A stretch of 38,490 nt of DNA. It comes from a virus. Both the position numbers and the translations under genes were made by a program. Below, piece by piece: positions 26,219 to 32,477 of the stretch. Position 1 is the first letter of the stretch, and every line of letters begins with the position of its first letter. Location of the stretch: IMG/VR virus record IMGVR_UViG_3300025000_000237, positions 1 to 38,490 of that record; one strand, 5' to 3'. The notes beneath the pieces were generated by a model. That model was not told the origin of the DNA and did not search any database. It saw only the letters and a list, made by a program, of their open reading frames with translations.

Positions 26219-26335
26219 GTGTTCACCGGACAACAGATGTGCGCGAAATGCGGCCAGCAGATAACCGGGCGCGAGCATCACTGTTTCGGCGACGGCGGGC
26301 GAGGGAGCTGGACGCGCGTTGGTGGCACTACCTGA
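26219..26335 (+). CDS. Tiny zinc-knuckle protein (38 aa)
   Basis: GTG 26219 opens a 38-residue frame beginning MFTGQQMCAKCGQQITGREH and continuing H-C-F. CAKC followed ten residues later by H-H-C is a plausible single zinc site. GGAG lies six bases before the start. It fills an otherwise empty gap between two genes, which supports it; a competing frame over the same bases shows no such motif. Confidence 0.45.
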   Translation: MFTGQQMCAKCGQQITGREHHCFGDGGRGSWTRVGGTT

Positions 26336-26357
26336 ATGACACTACCGGAGGGATGAC

Positions 26358-26555
26358 ATGACATTCGAGGAACGACTGAAGACATTGCAGGCCCAGCGCG
26401 AGCAGTACCAGCGCGAGGCGCAGGCCGCGCTCGACCGGCTGACCGGCGCTATCCTGTTGGTGGAGCAGATGATCCAGGAGCGGGACGCGGCCGCGCAGGT
26501 GCCCGCGTCAGATCCGGAACCAGCACCAGAGGCCGATCATGGCGGACATGGCTGA
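26358..26555 (+). CDS. Small coiled-coil protein
   Basis: The protein has 65 residues: one amphipathic, heptad-like helix (FEERLKTLQAQREQYQREAQ to about residue 45), then an acidic Pro-rich tail ending in a His/Gly run. SD GGAGGG precedes ATG 26358. Function is unknown; it could be a structural accessory or chaperone. Confidence 0.55.
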   Translation: MTFEERLKTLQAQREQYQREAQAALDRLTGAILLVEQMIQERDAAAQVPASDPEPAPEADHGGHG

Positions 26556-26841
26556 GATTGAATTGGAACCGGGCCAGTCCGTGACCATCGTCTGCCCGCA
26601 GCGCATCACGGTGACCGCCCGGCCCTGGGCAGCGCATCTGCTGCCAGAATTCGGTTTCGTTACTGACGGGCTGATGGCCTGCTACGATGCGCCGGATGGC
26701 GCACTCAAACGCACCGTTTCAGCAAATGCTGTAATTGACGTGTTTGAGGTGCAGGCCGGGTGGTGGAGGGTGACGAAGCCGCCGCTCGCGCCGCTGTGGG
26801 TGCGGGCGCCGGTGCTCACCGAGGCGGCGGGCGATAGTTAG
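26539..26841 (+). CDS. Last gene of the plus-strand late operon, hypothetical
   Basis: The protein has 100 residues and is predicted beta-rich (EIELEPGQSVTIVCPQRITV, later AVIDVFEVQAGWWRV). No family is recognised. It overlaps the coiled-coil gene by 17 bases and its 3' end overlaps by 26 bases the end of the convergent minus-strand operon, so both operons run into each other here without an obvious U-tailed terminator. Confidence 0.55.
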   Translation: MADMAEIELEPGQSVTIVCPQRITVTARPWAAHLLPEFGFVTDGLMACYDAPDGALKRTVSANAVIDVFEVQAGWWRVTKPPLAPLWVRAPVLTEAAGDS

Positions 26842-27073
26842 CAGGGTCAGTCAACCCCGCCCAGAAGCGCAGGTCGCCGTATTTCTCGCCGCACCTCGAC
26901 CACCCGAACAGGTGCCCGCAATGGGCGCAGGCGGCCACAATCACCATATTCACCTGCACCGCCCCGAGCAGCAGGTAGGACAGGCCTTCGGGCGGCGTCA
27001 CCTCCGCGCCGAGGTCGGCCTCGCACAGCGCGCACTTCAGCGGTCGGATGTATTGCGTCATTTTCGTTGTCAT
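26816..27073 (-). CDS. Small two-knuckle zinc protein
   Basis: The protein has 85 residues with CALC (residues 14-17) and CAHC (49-52), plus a later Cys at WSRCGEKYG. The two CxxC pairs probably hold one zinc ion in a ribbon. It is the last gene of the minus-strand early operon and is coupled by ATGA to the gene before it. No family is recognised; a nucleic-acid or protein-contact role is likely for such ribbons. Confidence 0.6.
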   Translation of the reverse strand: MTTKMTQYIRPLKCALCEADLGAEVTPPEGLSYLLLGAVQVNMVIVAACAHCGHLFGWSRCGEKYGDLRFWAGLTDPANYRPPPR

Positions 27074-27300
27074 TCCGTCTCCCTCAGCCGTCTCCGCAAC
27101 TCGGCCATGTCACCCAACTGCTCGCGCTTCGGCGGCCACTGGTCGAAGCCGGCCAGCGCCGCCCACATGGCGGCCCGGCGCGAATGTATCCAGCGCCACA
27201 CGCCGCGCTTCCACTGCCCTGCGTGGGCGTCCAGGCATGCGCGCAGGAGCACGGCGCACACCAGGCGGCGATAAGGCGTGCGCAGGCCGTCGTCATTCAT
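27070..27300 (-). CDS. Small basic hypothetical protein
   Basis: The protein has 76 residues, Arg- and Trp-rich, predicted helical (YRRLVCAVLLRACLDAHAGQ then WKRGVWRWI), ending with an Arg-rich helix (MAELRRRLRETE). No family is recognised. Its start overlaps the previous gene by 8 bases and its stop overlaps the next start as ATGA. Confidence 0.55.
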   Translation of the reverse strand: MNDDGLRTPYRRLVCAVLLRACLDAHAGQWKRGVWRWIHSRRAAMWAALAGFDQWPPKREQLGDMAELRRRLRETE

Positions 27301-27679
27301 CGGCGGCCTCGCCGTGCCCGGCCCACTGGTTGCACCCGAACTCGGGCCCGACCCGGGCCAGCCACAGGCCGGGGTATTTGCTGCACCGGGGCGACCTTAT
27401 CCAGTCGCCCGGCGCATACGCCGCACAGGTGGCGCATGTCTGCGGTGGCTCAGGCTTCACCCCCTTCCCCTCGTCGTCGGCCTCGACGCGCCCGGCCCAT
27501 AGATGGTACGCCAACTCCGGCCCGCTCCGGGCCAGCCACAGAGCGACGCACTCGTTGAGCCAGGCTGCCTTATCCGCGGCACGGCGCAGGCCCTCCGGTG
27601 TGGTGCCGGAGGAGAGGAGCGTGTACGGCACGCCCTCGCACGTGATCTGGCCCTCGTCGTCATGGCTAAATATATTCAC
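27293..27679 (-). CDS. Cys-containing protein with internal duplication
   Basis: The protein has 128 residues. Residues 47-70 and 105-128 are copies of one unit, each starting LWLAR-x-GPE and ending WAG-x-x-EA-x-DE. A CATC knuckle (82-85) and C99 lie between them. No family is recognised. The start is GTG 27679 with AAGGAG seven bases upstream. The gene is in the tightly overlapping early operon. Confidence 0.55.
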   Translation of the reverse strand: MNIFSHDDEGQITCEGVPYTLLSSGTTPEGLRRAADKAAWLNECVALWLARSGPELAYHLWAGRVEADDEGKGVKPEPPQTCATCAAYAPGDWIRSPRCSKYPGLWLARVGPEFGCNQWAGHGEAADE

Positions 27680-27872
27680 GTCTAATCTCCTTGATATGCT
27701 CGCCCGCCATCGTCATCAGCCTGCCGCCGTCCACGCGCAGGACCAGCACCGGGCGGCTGGGCGGGTACAGGCCGGCGAAGAGCCAGGAGAGCAGGCGGAG
27801 GAAAGAAATCAAGACCGTCCCGGCGCGTTTGGGAATAGCGATGTGGCCGTCGCGGTAGTCTATTGACCACAT
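27666..27872 (-). CDS. Small hypothetical protein, possibly membrane-associated
   Basis: The protein has 68 residues. A hydrophobic stretch at about 21-36 (LISFLRLLSWLFAGLY) may insert in or lie on the membrane; the flanks are basic. The end IKEIRREYI is charged. ATG 27872 follows AGGGGAAAA. It overlaps the next gene by 14 bases. No family is recognised. Confidence 0.5.
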   Translation of the reverse strand: MWSIDYRDGHIAIPKRAGTVLISFLRLLSWLFAGLYPPSRPVLVLRVDGGRLMTMAGEHIKEIRREYI

Positions 27873-27961
27873 TTTTCCCCTGCCTCTCCTGCATCATTCA
27901 CGCCGAGCCTCAGGTTCGCAACCGGGACAGTCTTGACGCACTTGGCACACATGACACTCAC
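27860..27961 (-). CDS. Possible tiny CxxC protein (33 aa)
   Basis: GTG 27961 overlaps the stop of the preceding small gene (GTGA) and opens a 33-residue frame starting MSVMCAKCVKTVPV, with one CxxC and a later Cys. No good SD is seen. It is retained because it fills the gap, is translationally coupled, and repeats the CxxC theme of its neighbours, but it may be chance. Confidence 0.3.
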   Translation of the reverse strand: MSVMCAKCVKTVPVANLRLGVNDAGEAGEKCGQ

Positions 27962-28077
27962 GACCGGATGATACGAGAACCACATGCGCCACCCGATTCG
28001 ACGCCGCACGCATCGCAACGCTGTTTTTTGTTCAGCGCCGGCAACATGCCGGCGCTATTCCGGTTTGTGACTGGCAT
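27958..28077 (-). CDS. Tiny zinc-knuckle protein (39 aa)
   Basis: ATG 28077 has a full SD (AAGGAGG) six bases upstream and opens a 39-residue frame. It carries RCDACG and a third Cys (GGACGS) after a basic segment (NKKQ). The strong ribosome site, inside the end of the upstream gene, makes it more credible than its length suggests. Function is unknown. Confidence 0.5.
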   Translation of the reverse strand: MPVTNRNSAGMLPALNKKQRCDACGVESGGACGSRIIRS

Positions 28078-28279
28078 GTGCGACCTCCTTGTTTTTCCGC
28101 GGGATGCCGGCATTATCACAGGCCGCGCTGATGCACGCCTCGCAAGCGTGGCCACCGTTCCACATGCCATCAATGGCGATCATGATTTCGACCGTCAGGC
28201 GACCATGTTTTCCCGTGGCCATGGAACCAGCATAATTCGTAATGTCTTTTCCGCAGATGTCGCAAAACACCTTGTACAT
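28055..28279 (-). CDS. Small zinc-ribbon protein
   Basis: The protein has 74 residues with CDIC at residues 6-9 and CEAC at about 46-49, the spacing of a treble-clef or ribbon zinc site, and a middle helix. ATG 28279 follows AAGGAGCG. It belongs to the run of tiny Cys-rich proteins in this operon. No specific family is recognised. Confidence 0.6.
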   Translation of the reverse strand: MYKVFCDICGKDITNYAGSMATGKHGRLTVEIMIAIDGMWNGGHACEACISAACDNAGIPRKNKEVAHASHKPE

Positions 28280-28295
28280 ATCATCGCTCCTTGTG

Positions 28296-28463
28296 CTACT
28301 TCAGCAGGCGAACCGCGTTTCGGCTTACGACTTCCCGCTGGCCGTCCTCAAACTCAATCAAGATGCTGTTCATCCTGCCGCGCGCCACGATCCGGCACAG
28401 CCGCCGGTACAGCGTTAGGCGCTTCTCGTTGTTCCGCCAGGCGTAGTAGTAGTAGTGTGTCAC
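28296..28463 (-). CDS. Small conserved-looking phage protein (55 aa)
   Basis: The GTG start at 28463 overlaps the previous stop (GTGA). The sequence has an aromatic N-terminus (THYYYYAWRNNEKR) then CRIVARGRMNSILIEFEDGQ and a C-terminal VVSRNAVRLLK. This strand-rich layout (R-x-A-RG-x-MNS-x-L-x-EFE-x-G) is one I have seen in short phage and bacterial proteins with no assigned role. It probably folds as a small beta barrel. Confidence 0.55.
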   Translation of the reverse strand: MTHYYYYAWRNNEKRLTLYRRLCRIVARGRMNSILIEFEDGQREVVSRNAVRLLK

Positions 28464-28969
28464 TGTCCATCCACAGGCACAGCACCGCGCAGCGCCAGGG
28501 TCCAGCGGGCGGCTGTGCTGTGTGTGCGCTGTGCAGGCGCCTTGAGCGCCATCGGCACCGGCGCGGAAGGGTAGGGGAGGCCGAACCTGTCCAGCCGCAC
28601 GTAGCGGCGGAACCGCGGGTAGTCCCACTCGCCGTACTGCTGGCCGTCCTCCGCTACCCAGTAGGCCCAGCGCGCCGGGTGGCGTGGCTGGACGATCACC
28701 ACTCCGGTGTCAGCCATCCAGTGGCTGCACAGATCATAGGCCGTCCGCCAGCCGGCGCCGTGCTGCCGCGCCAACTCCCGCCAGGACAGGCCCGCCCGAT
28801 CCCACCAAAATGCGAACACGACCAGGCCCAGGCGCCACTCGGCCTCGGCCCACGGGCGCACTACCACCACGCCACTGGATGTTGACAGGACCGCCGATGT
28901 GTAGACGGGCGGCGCGTCCAGCCGGGCGGCGGCGGAGCGCAGGACGGATGCGGCCAGGTGGCGGATCAT
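28460..28969 (-). CDS. Putative DNA-binding (HTH) protein
   Basis: The protein has 169 residues. LSWRELARQHGAGWRTAYDL at about 61-80 reads as a helix-turn-helix (helix, G turn, helix), followed by a beta-wing-like stretch ADTGVVIVQP. The C-terminal third is extended and aromatic. It is coupled by ATGA to the methyltransferase gene upstream and by GTGA to the next gene. It could be a regulator of early genes; the target is unknown. Confidence 0.5.
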   Translation of the reverse strand: MIRHLAASVLRSAAARLDAPPVYTSAVLSTSSGVVVVRPWAEAEWRLGLVVFAFWWDRAGLSWRELARQHGAGWRTAYDLCSHWMADTGVVIVQPRHPARWAYWVAEDGQQYGEWDYPRFRRYVRLDRFGLPYPSAPVPMALKAPAQRTHSTAARWTLALRGAVPVDGQ

Positions 28970-29685
28970 GTGCCCCTCATAGCATTCATCAGATGTCGGC
29001 CAATGAATTTCGTGTAGGCCGGCGGGATGGCCTGAGCCATTTCTGCATTCGTCATCCAGTCTATGCCCATTGCGCGCTTCCAGTTGTCCCCGCTGTTTGT
29101 GTGTCCGCGCTTTCTCTCTCTACCTCTGTTTGCTCCCGCGCCACTGTGCCCGTACACGGGCACAGGATGAAAATCGTGACGGCATGCAGGGGAGAAAAGA
29201 GGTACAGCGCCCTCAAAATATCTATGCCGAAAAACACCCAACCCGAACATTGACCCGCACAGCATGAGTGGGCTGAGTAACGGAGCGCCGCGCACATTTT
29301 CGATAATCCAGGGTCGGCCAATGTCCGCCAGCATCTGTCTGACATCTGCAATCAGATCAGGATGGCTATCTACCATATCTTTGCCGTGCACTCGGGTAAT
29401 GCTGCTATATCTCTGGCACGGCGGGCTGGCATGAATCGCGTCGAACTCGTGTCCGTGTGATGCACAGTATTCTAGCGCGTCGGCCTGGCGGAAACCACAT
29501 CCGACGTAATTGGGTTGGGGATTTATATCAATACCGAGAACACAGAAGCCCGCAAGTTGGTATCCTCGGGTGGCTCCCCCGCCTCCACAAAAAAGATCAA
29601 GAAGAGCGGGCTTTCCGCAATTCGTCCCGCAGGCGGCGCACCTCTTCCCGGAGGCACTTGAGCTCTGCGAATGGCTCTCTTGCAT
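28966..29685 (-). CDS. DNA cytosine-5 methyltransferase (acquired copy, start uncertain)
   Basis: From ATG 29685 the protein is 239 residues. Family motifs are clear: motif I LLDLFCGGGGATRGYQLAGF, the acidic strand GIDINPQP, the catalytic loop SPPCQRYSS and ENVRG, plus the C-terminal NAEMAQAIPPAYTKFIG (motif X-like). It would methylate cytosine in DNA, most likely to escape host restriction. Motif I begins about 30 residues after the only usable ATG, which has no SD and lies inside the HNH gene. A normal gene would start right at motif I, so the native start appears lost. The target-recognition region is short. The DNA here is markedly less GC-rich than its neighbours. Confidence 0.75.
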   Translation of the reverse strand: MQESHSQSSSASGKRCAACGTNCGKPALLDLFCGGGGATRGYQLAGFCVLGIDINPQPNYVGCGFRQADALEYCASHGHEFDAIHASPPCQRYSSITRVHGKDMVDSHPDLIADVRQMLADIGRPWIIENVRGAPLLSPLMLCGSMFGLGVFRHRYFEGAVPLFSPACRHDFHPVPVYGHSGAGANRGRERKRGHTNSGDNWKRAMGIDWMTNAEMAQAIPPAYTKFIGRHLMNAMRGT

Positions 29686-30076
29686 GTTCGGAACGCGAAA
29701 GCAAGAGCAAATTTGACAGCCGATTGTCCTGTTTATCCCCGTTGATATGGTGGACTTCCTCAACGGTTTCGAGGCATCTCCCGATGCCCTGGGCGACAAC
29801 GAGTCGATGCTCATACACACGTCCTCGTTCGTCTGCCATCTCGATAAATTGACTGTCTAGTGGCACAACAATTGATCGGTAGCCATTCTTGTCTATATGT
29901 ACTCCACCACGCCAGCGAGGATGATTCTCTCGACTCGCCCAACTGTTGGGTTTGGTAATTACGCGATGCCTGACTCCGCATGGATGACATCGCTCGCTTA
30001 TCGGTTTTCCATTCCGAACCTGAACAATGCGAACCTTTCCGCAATCTAAGCATGGGTGTTCTTCGTATCTTGGCAT
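29597..30076 (-). CDS. HNH homing-type endonuclease
   Basis: The protein has 159 residues. The N-terminal zinc knuckles (CLDCGK and RCHPCG) are followed by the HNH core: EHRLVVAQGIGRCLETVEEV, then HHINGDKQDNR and NLLLLSRSEH. A C-terminal coiled coil (FAELKCLREEVRRLRDELRK) ends the protein. It would cut DNA at a specific site to promote its own spread. It lies exactly between a truncated methyltransferase start (30102-30197) and a complete methyltransferase body, whose frame it overlaps by 89 bases. No good SD is present before ATG 30076. The region is low in GC compared with the rest of the phage. Confidence 0.85.
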   Translation of the reverse strand: MPRYEEHPCLDCGKVRIVQVRNGKPISERCHPCGVRHRVITKPNSWASRENHPRWRGGVHIDKNGYRSIVVPLDSQFIEMADERGRVYEHRLVVAQGIGRCLETVEEVHHINGDKQDNRLSNLLLLSRSEHAREPFAELKCLREEVRRLRDELRKARSS

Positions 30077-30101
30077 ACATGTATTTTACCATAGTGCCAC
30101 A

Positions 30102-30197
30102 CTTGTTGTCCGCACCAATAACCTCAAAGTCCGCACGATGGTATCCCATCGCTGCCCCTCCGGCTCCGCAAAACAAGTCTAACAGTTTGGGCTTCAC
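30102..30197 (-). pseudogene. Truncated 5' end of a second cytosine-5 methyltransferase
   Basis: ATG 30197 opens MKPKLLDLFCGAGGAAMGYH followed by a strand ending GADNK, the textbook N-terminus and motif I of a C5 methyltransferase. Similarity stops at about residue 32, where the HNH gene region begins. The frame stays open to 29811 only by chance and encodes nothing methyltransferase-like. It differs in sequence from the copy at 29620, so it is the remnant of a different gene. Its start is coupled (ATGA) to the upstream gene. Confidence 0.8.
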
Positions 30198-30511
30198 GCC
30201 TTCGCCCTCACTTCCCGCACCGGCAAGCCGCAGTACTGGCAGAATTTCGCGCCGTTGTCTGCCGGGCCGCCGTTCACAAACTCAAACACCTCGCCGCAGG
30301 CGGTGTCCCACTGGCCGTCCTCCGTCTGCGTCCACTCGCAGCGCGCGCTGTGCGGCGACGCGCGCCACGCCTCGCATACCTGTTCCGCTTCCGAACGCGC
30401 CAGCGTGTACAGCGTTTTAGCGCCGTCCCTCGCGTCGCGTCCGAACGCTATGCCGTCTTTGTGGACGATGAAATAATGGCGGTTCGGTAAGTCAATTTTG
30501 ATCTCGCTCAT
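30194..30511 (-). CDS. Phage protein with C-terminal zinc ribbon
   Basis: The protein has 105 residues. The C-terminal half holds RCEWTQTEDGQWDTACGEVF followed by FCQYCGLPV. Together these form the W-x(n)-D-x-x-x-T-x-CG-x-x-F ... C-x-x-CG ribbon common in small phage and phage-derived proteins. The N-terminal half is a predicted alpha/beta segment. GGAGG lies five bases before ATG 30511. The role is unknown. Confidence 0.65.
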   Translation of the reverse strand: MSEIKIDLPNRHYFIVHKDGIAFGRDARDGAKTLYTLARSEAEQVCEAWRASPHSARCEWTQTEDGQWDTACGEVFEFVNGGPADNGAKFCQYCGLPVREVRAKA

Positions 30512-30745
30512 CTAGTCCTCCAGCAATCTGTAGTCCGGGTGCGGGTACCCGGCCAACACCATCTCGCAGCACTCCGGGCAGTGGTACATCCCGATGGCGT
30601 GCCCGGCCAACTCCCGCGGGTCGTGCGGGCACTTGCCCGGCGGCTCGGGCGCGAGCTGTGCGGCGGCGCGGCACAGCGCCAGGCCGAACACGACCACGGC
30701 CAGCCAGAGCAGGAGCGCGAGCAGGCACAGGAGCATGATTGTCAT
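30512..30745 (-). CDS. Membrane-anchored small zinc protein
   Basis: From ATG 30745 (SD GGGAGG) the protein has 77 residues. Residues 3-27 are one hydrophobic helix (MLLCLLALLLWLAVVVFGLA), and the rest is a soluble domain with KCPHD, an H, and YHCPECCEM, which can bind zinc. It is probably a single-pass membrane protein with the ribbon on one face. A longer in-frame start exists but lacks an SD and would bury the anchor. No family is recognised. Confidence 0.55.
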   Translation of the reverse strand: MTIMLLCLLALLLWLAVVVFGLALCRAAAQLAPEPPGKCPHDPRELAGHAIGMYHCPECCEMVLAGYPHPDYRLLED

Positions 30746-31059
30746 GCCCGCCTCCCGCCCCGCCCGTACACCCGCGGCCCGCCATCGTCTCGCACCTGCC
30801 GCCCGCGCAGCCAGCGCACGATCCGCGGCAGGGCGCGGCGCATGGTGGACGGCGAGACGCACCACCGGCGCAGGTCGGGCAGCATGGCCGCCGTAGGCCG
30901 GCGCTCACCGCGGGCCACCAACAACACCATCGCCCGCGAGCATTTGTACCGCCTCGCCAGGCTGGCGAGGGTGTGCCCGGGCGGCTGACCCGGCATGTGG
31001 GCCAGAAGCGCCCTGAGCCATTTCTCCGCTCTGGATGCGTCTAAACGCGCATGTGCCAT
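30742..31059 (-). CDS. HTH DNA-binding protein
   Basis: The protein has 105 residues from ATG 31059 (AAGGCGG five bases upstream). Residues ~28-58 (TLASLARRYKCSRAMVLLVA then RGERRP) form a clear Cro/CI-like helix-turn-helix. The C-terminal part is strongly basic (RRALPRIVRWLRGRQVRDDG). It probably regulates transcription or binds phage DNA. An upstream in-frame GTG at 31122 with GGAGGG is an alternative that would add 21 residues and overlap the preceding gene. The stop is coupled to the next gene by ATGA. Confidence 0.6.
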   Translation of the reverse strand: MAHARLDASRAEKWLRALLAHMPGQPPGHTLASLARRYKCSRAMVLLVARGERRPTAAMLPDLRRWCVSPSTMRRALPRIVRWLRGRQVRDDGGPRVYGRGGRRA

Positions 31060-31065
31060 ATGAGC

Positions 31066-31089
31066 CGCCTTGTAACGCCTTGTAACGCC
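31066..31089. repeat. 10-bp tandem direct repeat before the HTH gene
   Basis: CGCCTTGTAA occurs twice head to tail, followed by CGCC of a third unit. It sits just upstream of the ribosome site of the HTH gene in one of the few gaps of the operon, so it may be an operator or a slippage relic. Confidence 0.6.
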
Positions 31090-31103
31090 CTTCCCGGGTA
31101 GAC

Positions 31104-31337
31104 CTAGACCCGCTCTAGCCACTGCTTTTCGCCCTCCGCGCCCCGCACGCAGTAGAGGTGGCCGTACACCCGCACGACCATCCCGGTTTCGGCGTTGCCC
31201 TGGCGCATGGTTTCGTAGAAGCCGACCAGCCTGCCGGCGAAGTCGCGGCTCTCCACCACCTCCACGATGCGCCCGACGCCGTGCGGGATGATGCGCTGGG
31301 GGATGACGGCGGGCCAGTTGCAGCGGGTCGTCTTCAT
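31104..31337 (-). CDS. Small hypothetical protein
   Basis: The protein has 77 residues, predicted mostly beta (GVGRIVEVVESRDFAGRLVG, later GMVVRVYGHLYCVRG), like a small barrel. No family is recognised. It is coupled to the VRR-NUC gene (ATGA) and ends 45 bases before the HTH gene start. Confidence 0.55.
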   Translation of the reverse strand: MKTTRCNWPAVIPQRIIPHGVGRIVEVVESRDFAGRLVGFYETMRQGNAETGMVVRVYGHLYCVRGAEGEKQWLERV

Positions 31338-31717
31338 GCAGGCAATCCTATGTATGCCTTGATTGTGGCGATGGCGTCATCTGCCGAATAGCAGACTGCC
31401 GTTTGCCAGCGCAGCGCCTCCAGCGTTTGCAACCACCACTTCTGCTCTGTAGTCGGCTTGTTGCGGCCCGCCTTCATTTCGATCACCAGGCCATGTTTCT
31501 CTCCAATCCCCGCCACCAGCCACAGGTCAGGCACGCCGATCTTCAGGCCCTCCGCCTTGAGCCTGGCCATCTGGCGGGCGCGGGCGGATGGGCCGCCGGC
31601 CAGCGATGCGCCGTTCGGGACGGCGAAGAGCGTCCGCAACACCGGCCAACGCGTCTCGTGCAGGCGTGCCCAGGCGACTACTGCCGCCTGTTCGCCGTGT
31701 TCAGGATGATGGCGCAT
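31334..31717 (-). CDS. VRR-NUC domain nuclease
   Basis: This 127-residue protein is essentially a stand-alone VRR-NUC (PD-(D/E)XK) domain. It opens with HGEQAAVVAWARLHETRWP and continues FAVPNGASLAGG. The catalytic strands are GVPDLWLV and LVIEMKAGRNKPTTEQKWWL, with D of PD and E-x-K as metal and catalytic residues. Such phage enzymes process branched DNA, so it may act with the RecT and RusA proteins in recombination. ATG 31717 overlaps the previous stop by one base. All key residues are present. Confidence 0.85.
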   Translation of the reverse strand: MRHHPEHGEQAAVVAWARLHETRWPVLRTLFAVPNGASLAGGPSARARQMARLKAEGLKIGVPDLWLVAGIGEKHGLVIEMKAGRNKPTTEQKWWLQTLEALRWQTAVCYSADDAIATIKAYIGLPA

Positions 31718-31962
31718 TATCCCGGCCCTCTCATTTCCTTGACGTATACGCGGATGGCGTTCGCCATTACGCTCTCGGCCAGGTCAGAGCCCATCACCCT
31801 GGCCGCGTTCACAAACGTTGCAATCAGGACGCGAGCATACGGATTGCTCTGAGAAGCGCCACAGCGCAGATCGAATTCGGCCAATGACATGCCGCGGTCA
31901 GCCGCAGCGTTGGCCCAAAACGCCTCTTCGGCGTGGGCGTCCATATCTACTACTGCTGTCAT
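31717..31962 (-). CDS. Small helical hypothetical protein
   Basis: The protein has 81 residues, predicted helical, with an acidic first half (AHAEEAFWANAAADRGMSLA) and helix ARVLIATFVNAARVMGSDLA. No family is recognised. It overlaps the helicase-loader gene by 4 bases and the VRR-NUC start by one. Confidence 0.5.
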   Translation of the reverse strand: MTAVVDMDAHAEEAFWANAAADRGMSLAEFDLRCGASQSNPYARVLIATFVNAARVMGSDLAESVMANAIRVYVKEMRGPG

Positions 31963-32477
31963 CCCGACCTCAACTGCTTCTTCTTTGCGGGGGCCTGCAG
32001 CCTGGCAGCCAGTTCGCGCACCGCCGGCAACTGGCGGGCGTCCTCTTCCTCGCGCTTGGCCGTCTGTTCGTAGGCCTTGATAAAATGAGCACGGTCGGCC
32101 ATCTGCTCCTCGCTCATGCAGATGGTGGTCCAGCCCATCCCGGCCACGACGCGCGCCACGGCTGGATCGTCAAACTGCGGCGCGCCGTAACTGCCCACCC
32201 GCCGCACTTCTGCCAACACATCGCCCCAGGCCTCAGCCCCGGCGCGCAGGCGCGGGCGGATGAGTTCGGTCGCGGCCTGGCGGAGTTCTGCAATGGTCGG
32301 GAACCATTTGCAGTCGGCCAGGCATTTTGCCGATGCCGCCTTCAGGATGTCGGCGGGAATGTCGGCCAGCATTTCCGCATACACCCTCACCGTATCCTCG
32401 CGGAGCGTGAAATTCGGATACCCCGCGGCCAGGGTCGCCAGCGCCTTCAGCGTGTCAGTTTTGGCTGTCGCTGTCAT
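31959..32477 (-). CDS. Putative replicative-helicase loader
   Basis: The protein has 172 residues. Its N-terminal half follows the pattern of phage helicase loader/inhibitor proteins (G39P-like): TLAAGYPNFTLREDTVRVYA, then LADIPADILKAASAKCLADC and KWFPTIAELRQAA. The family's hallmark is a helix pair followed by 'FPT-x-AE-x'. The C-terminal part is charged and helical (FIKAYEQTAKREEEDARQLP). It would deliver the host replicative helicase to the origin opened by the adjacent initiator. The start overlaps the initiator gene by 23 bases; SD is GAGGGG. No P-loop is seen, so it is not a DnaC-type AAA+ loader. Confidence 0.65.
   Translation of the reverse strand: MTATAKTDTLKALATLAAGYPNFTLREDTVRVYAEMLADIPADILKAASAKCLADCKWFPTIAELRQAATELIRPRLRAGAEAWGDVLAEVRRVGSYGAPQFDDPAVARVVAGMGWTTICMSEEQMADRAHFIKAYEQTAKREEEDARQLPAVRELAARLQAPAKKKQLRSG

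Noticed and set aside
26170-26361. 63-codon plus-strand frame overlapping the tiny zinc-knuckle gene
   Set aside because: No SD and an Arg-rich shadow-like translation; the 38-residue frame has a CxxC motif and better spacing.
26824-26857. Bidirectional terminator at the convergent operon ends
   Set aside because: Only a bulged GGCGGG/CCCGCC stem with a GGGT/ACCC core and no U-tract on either strand.
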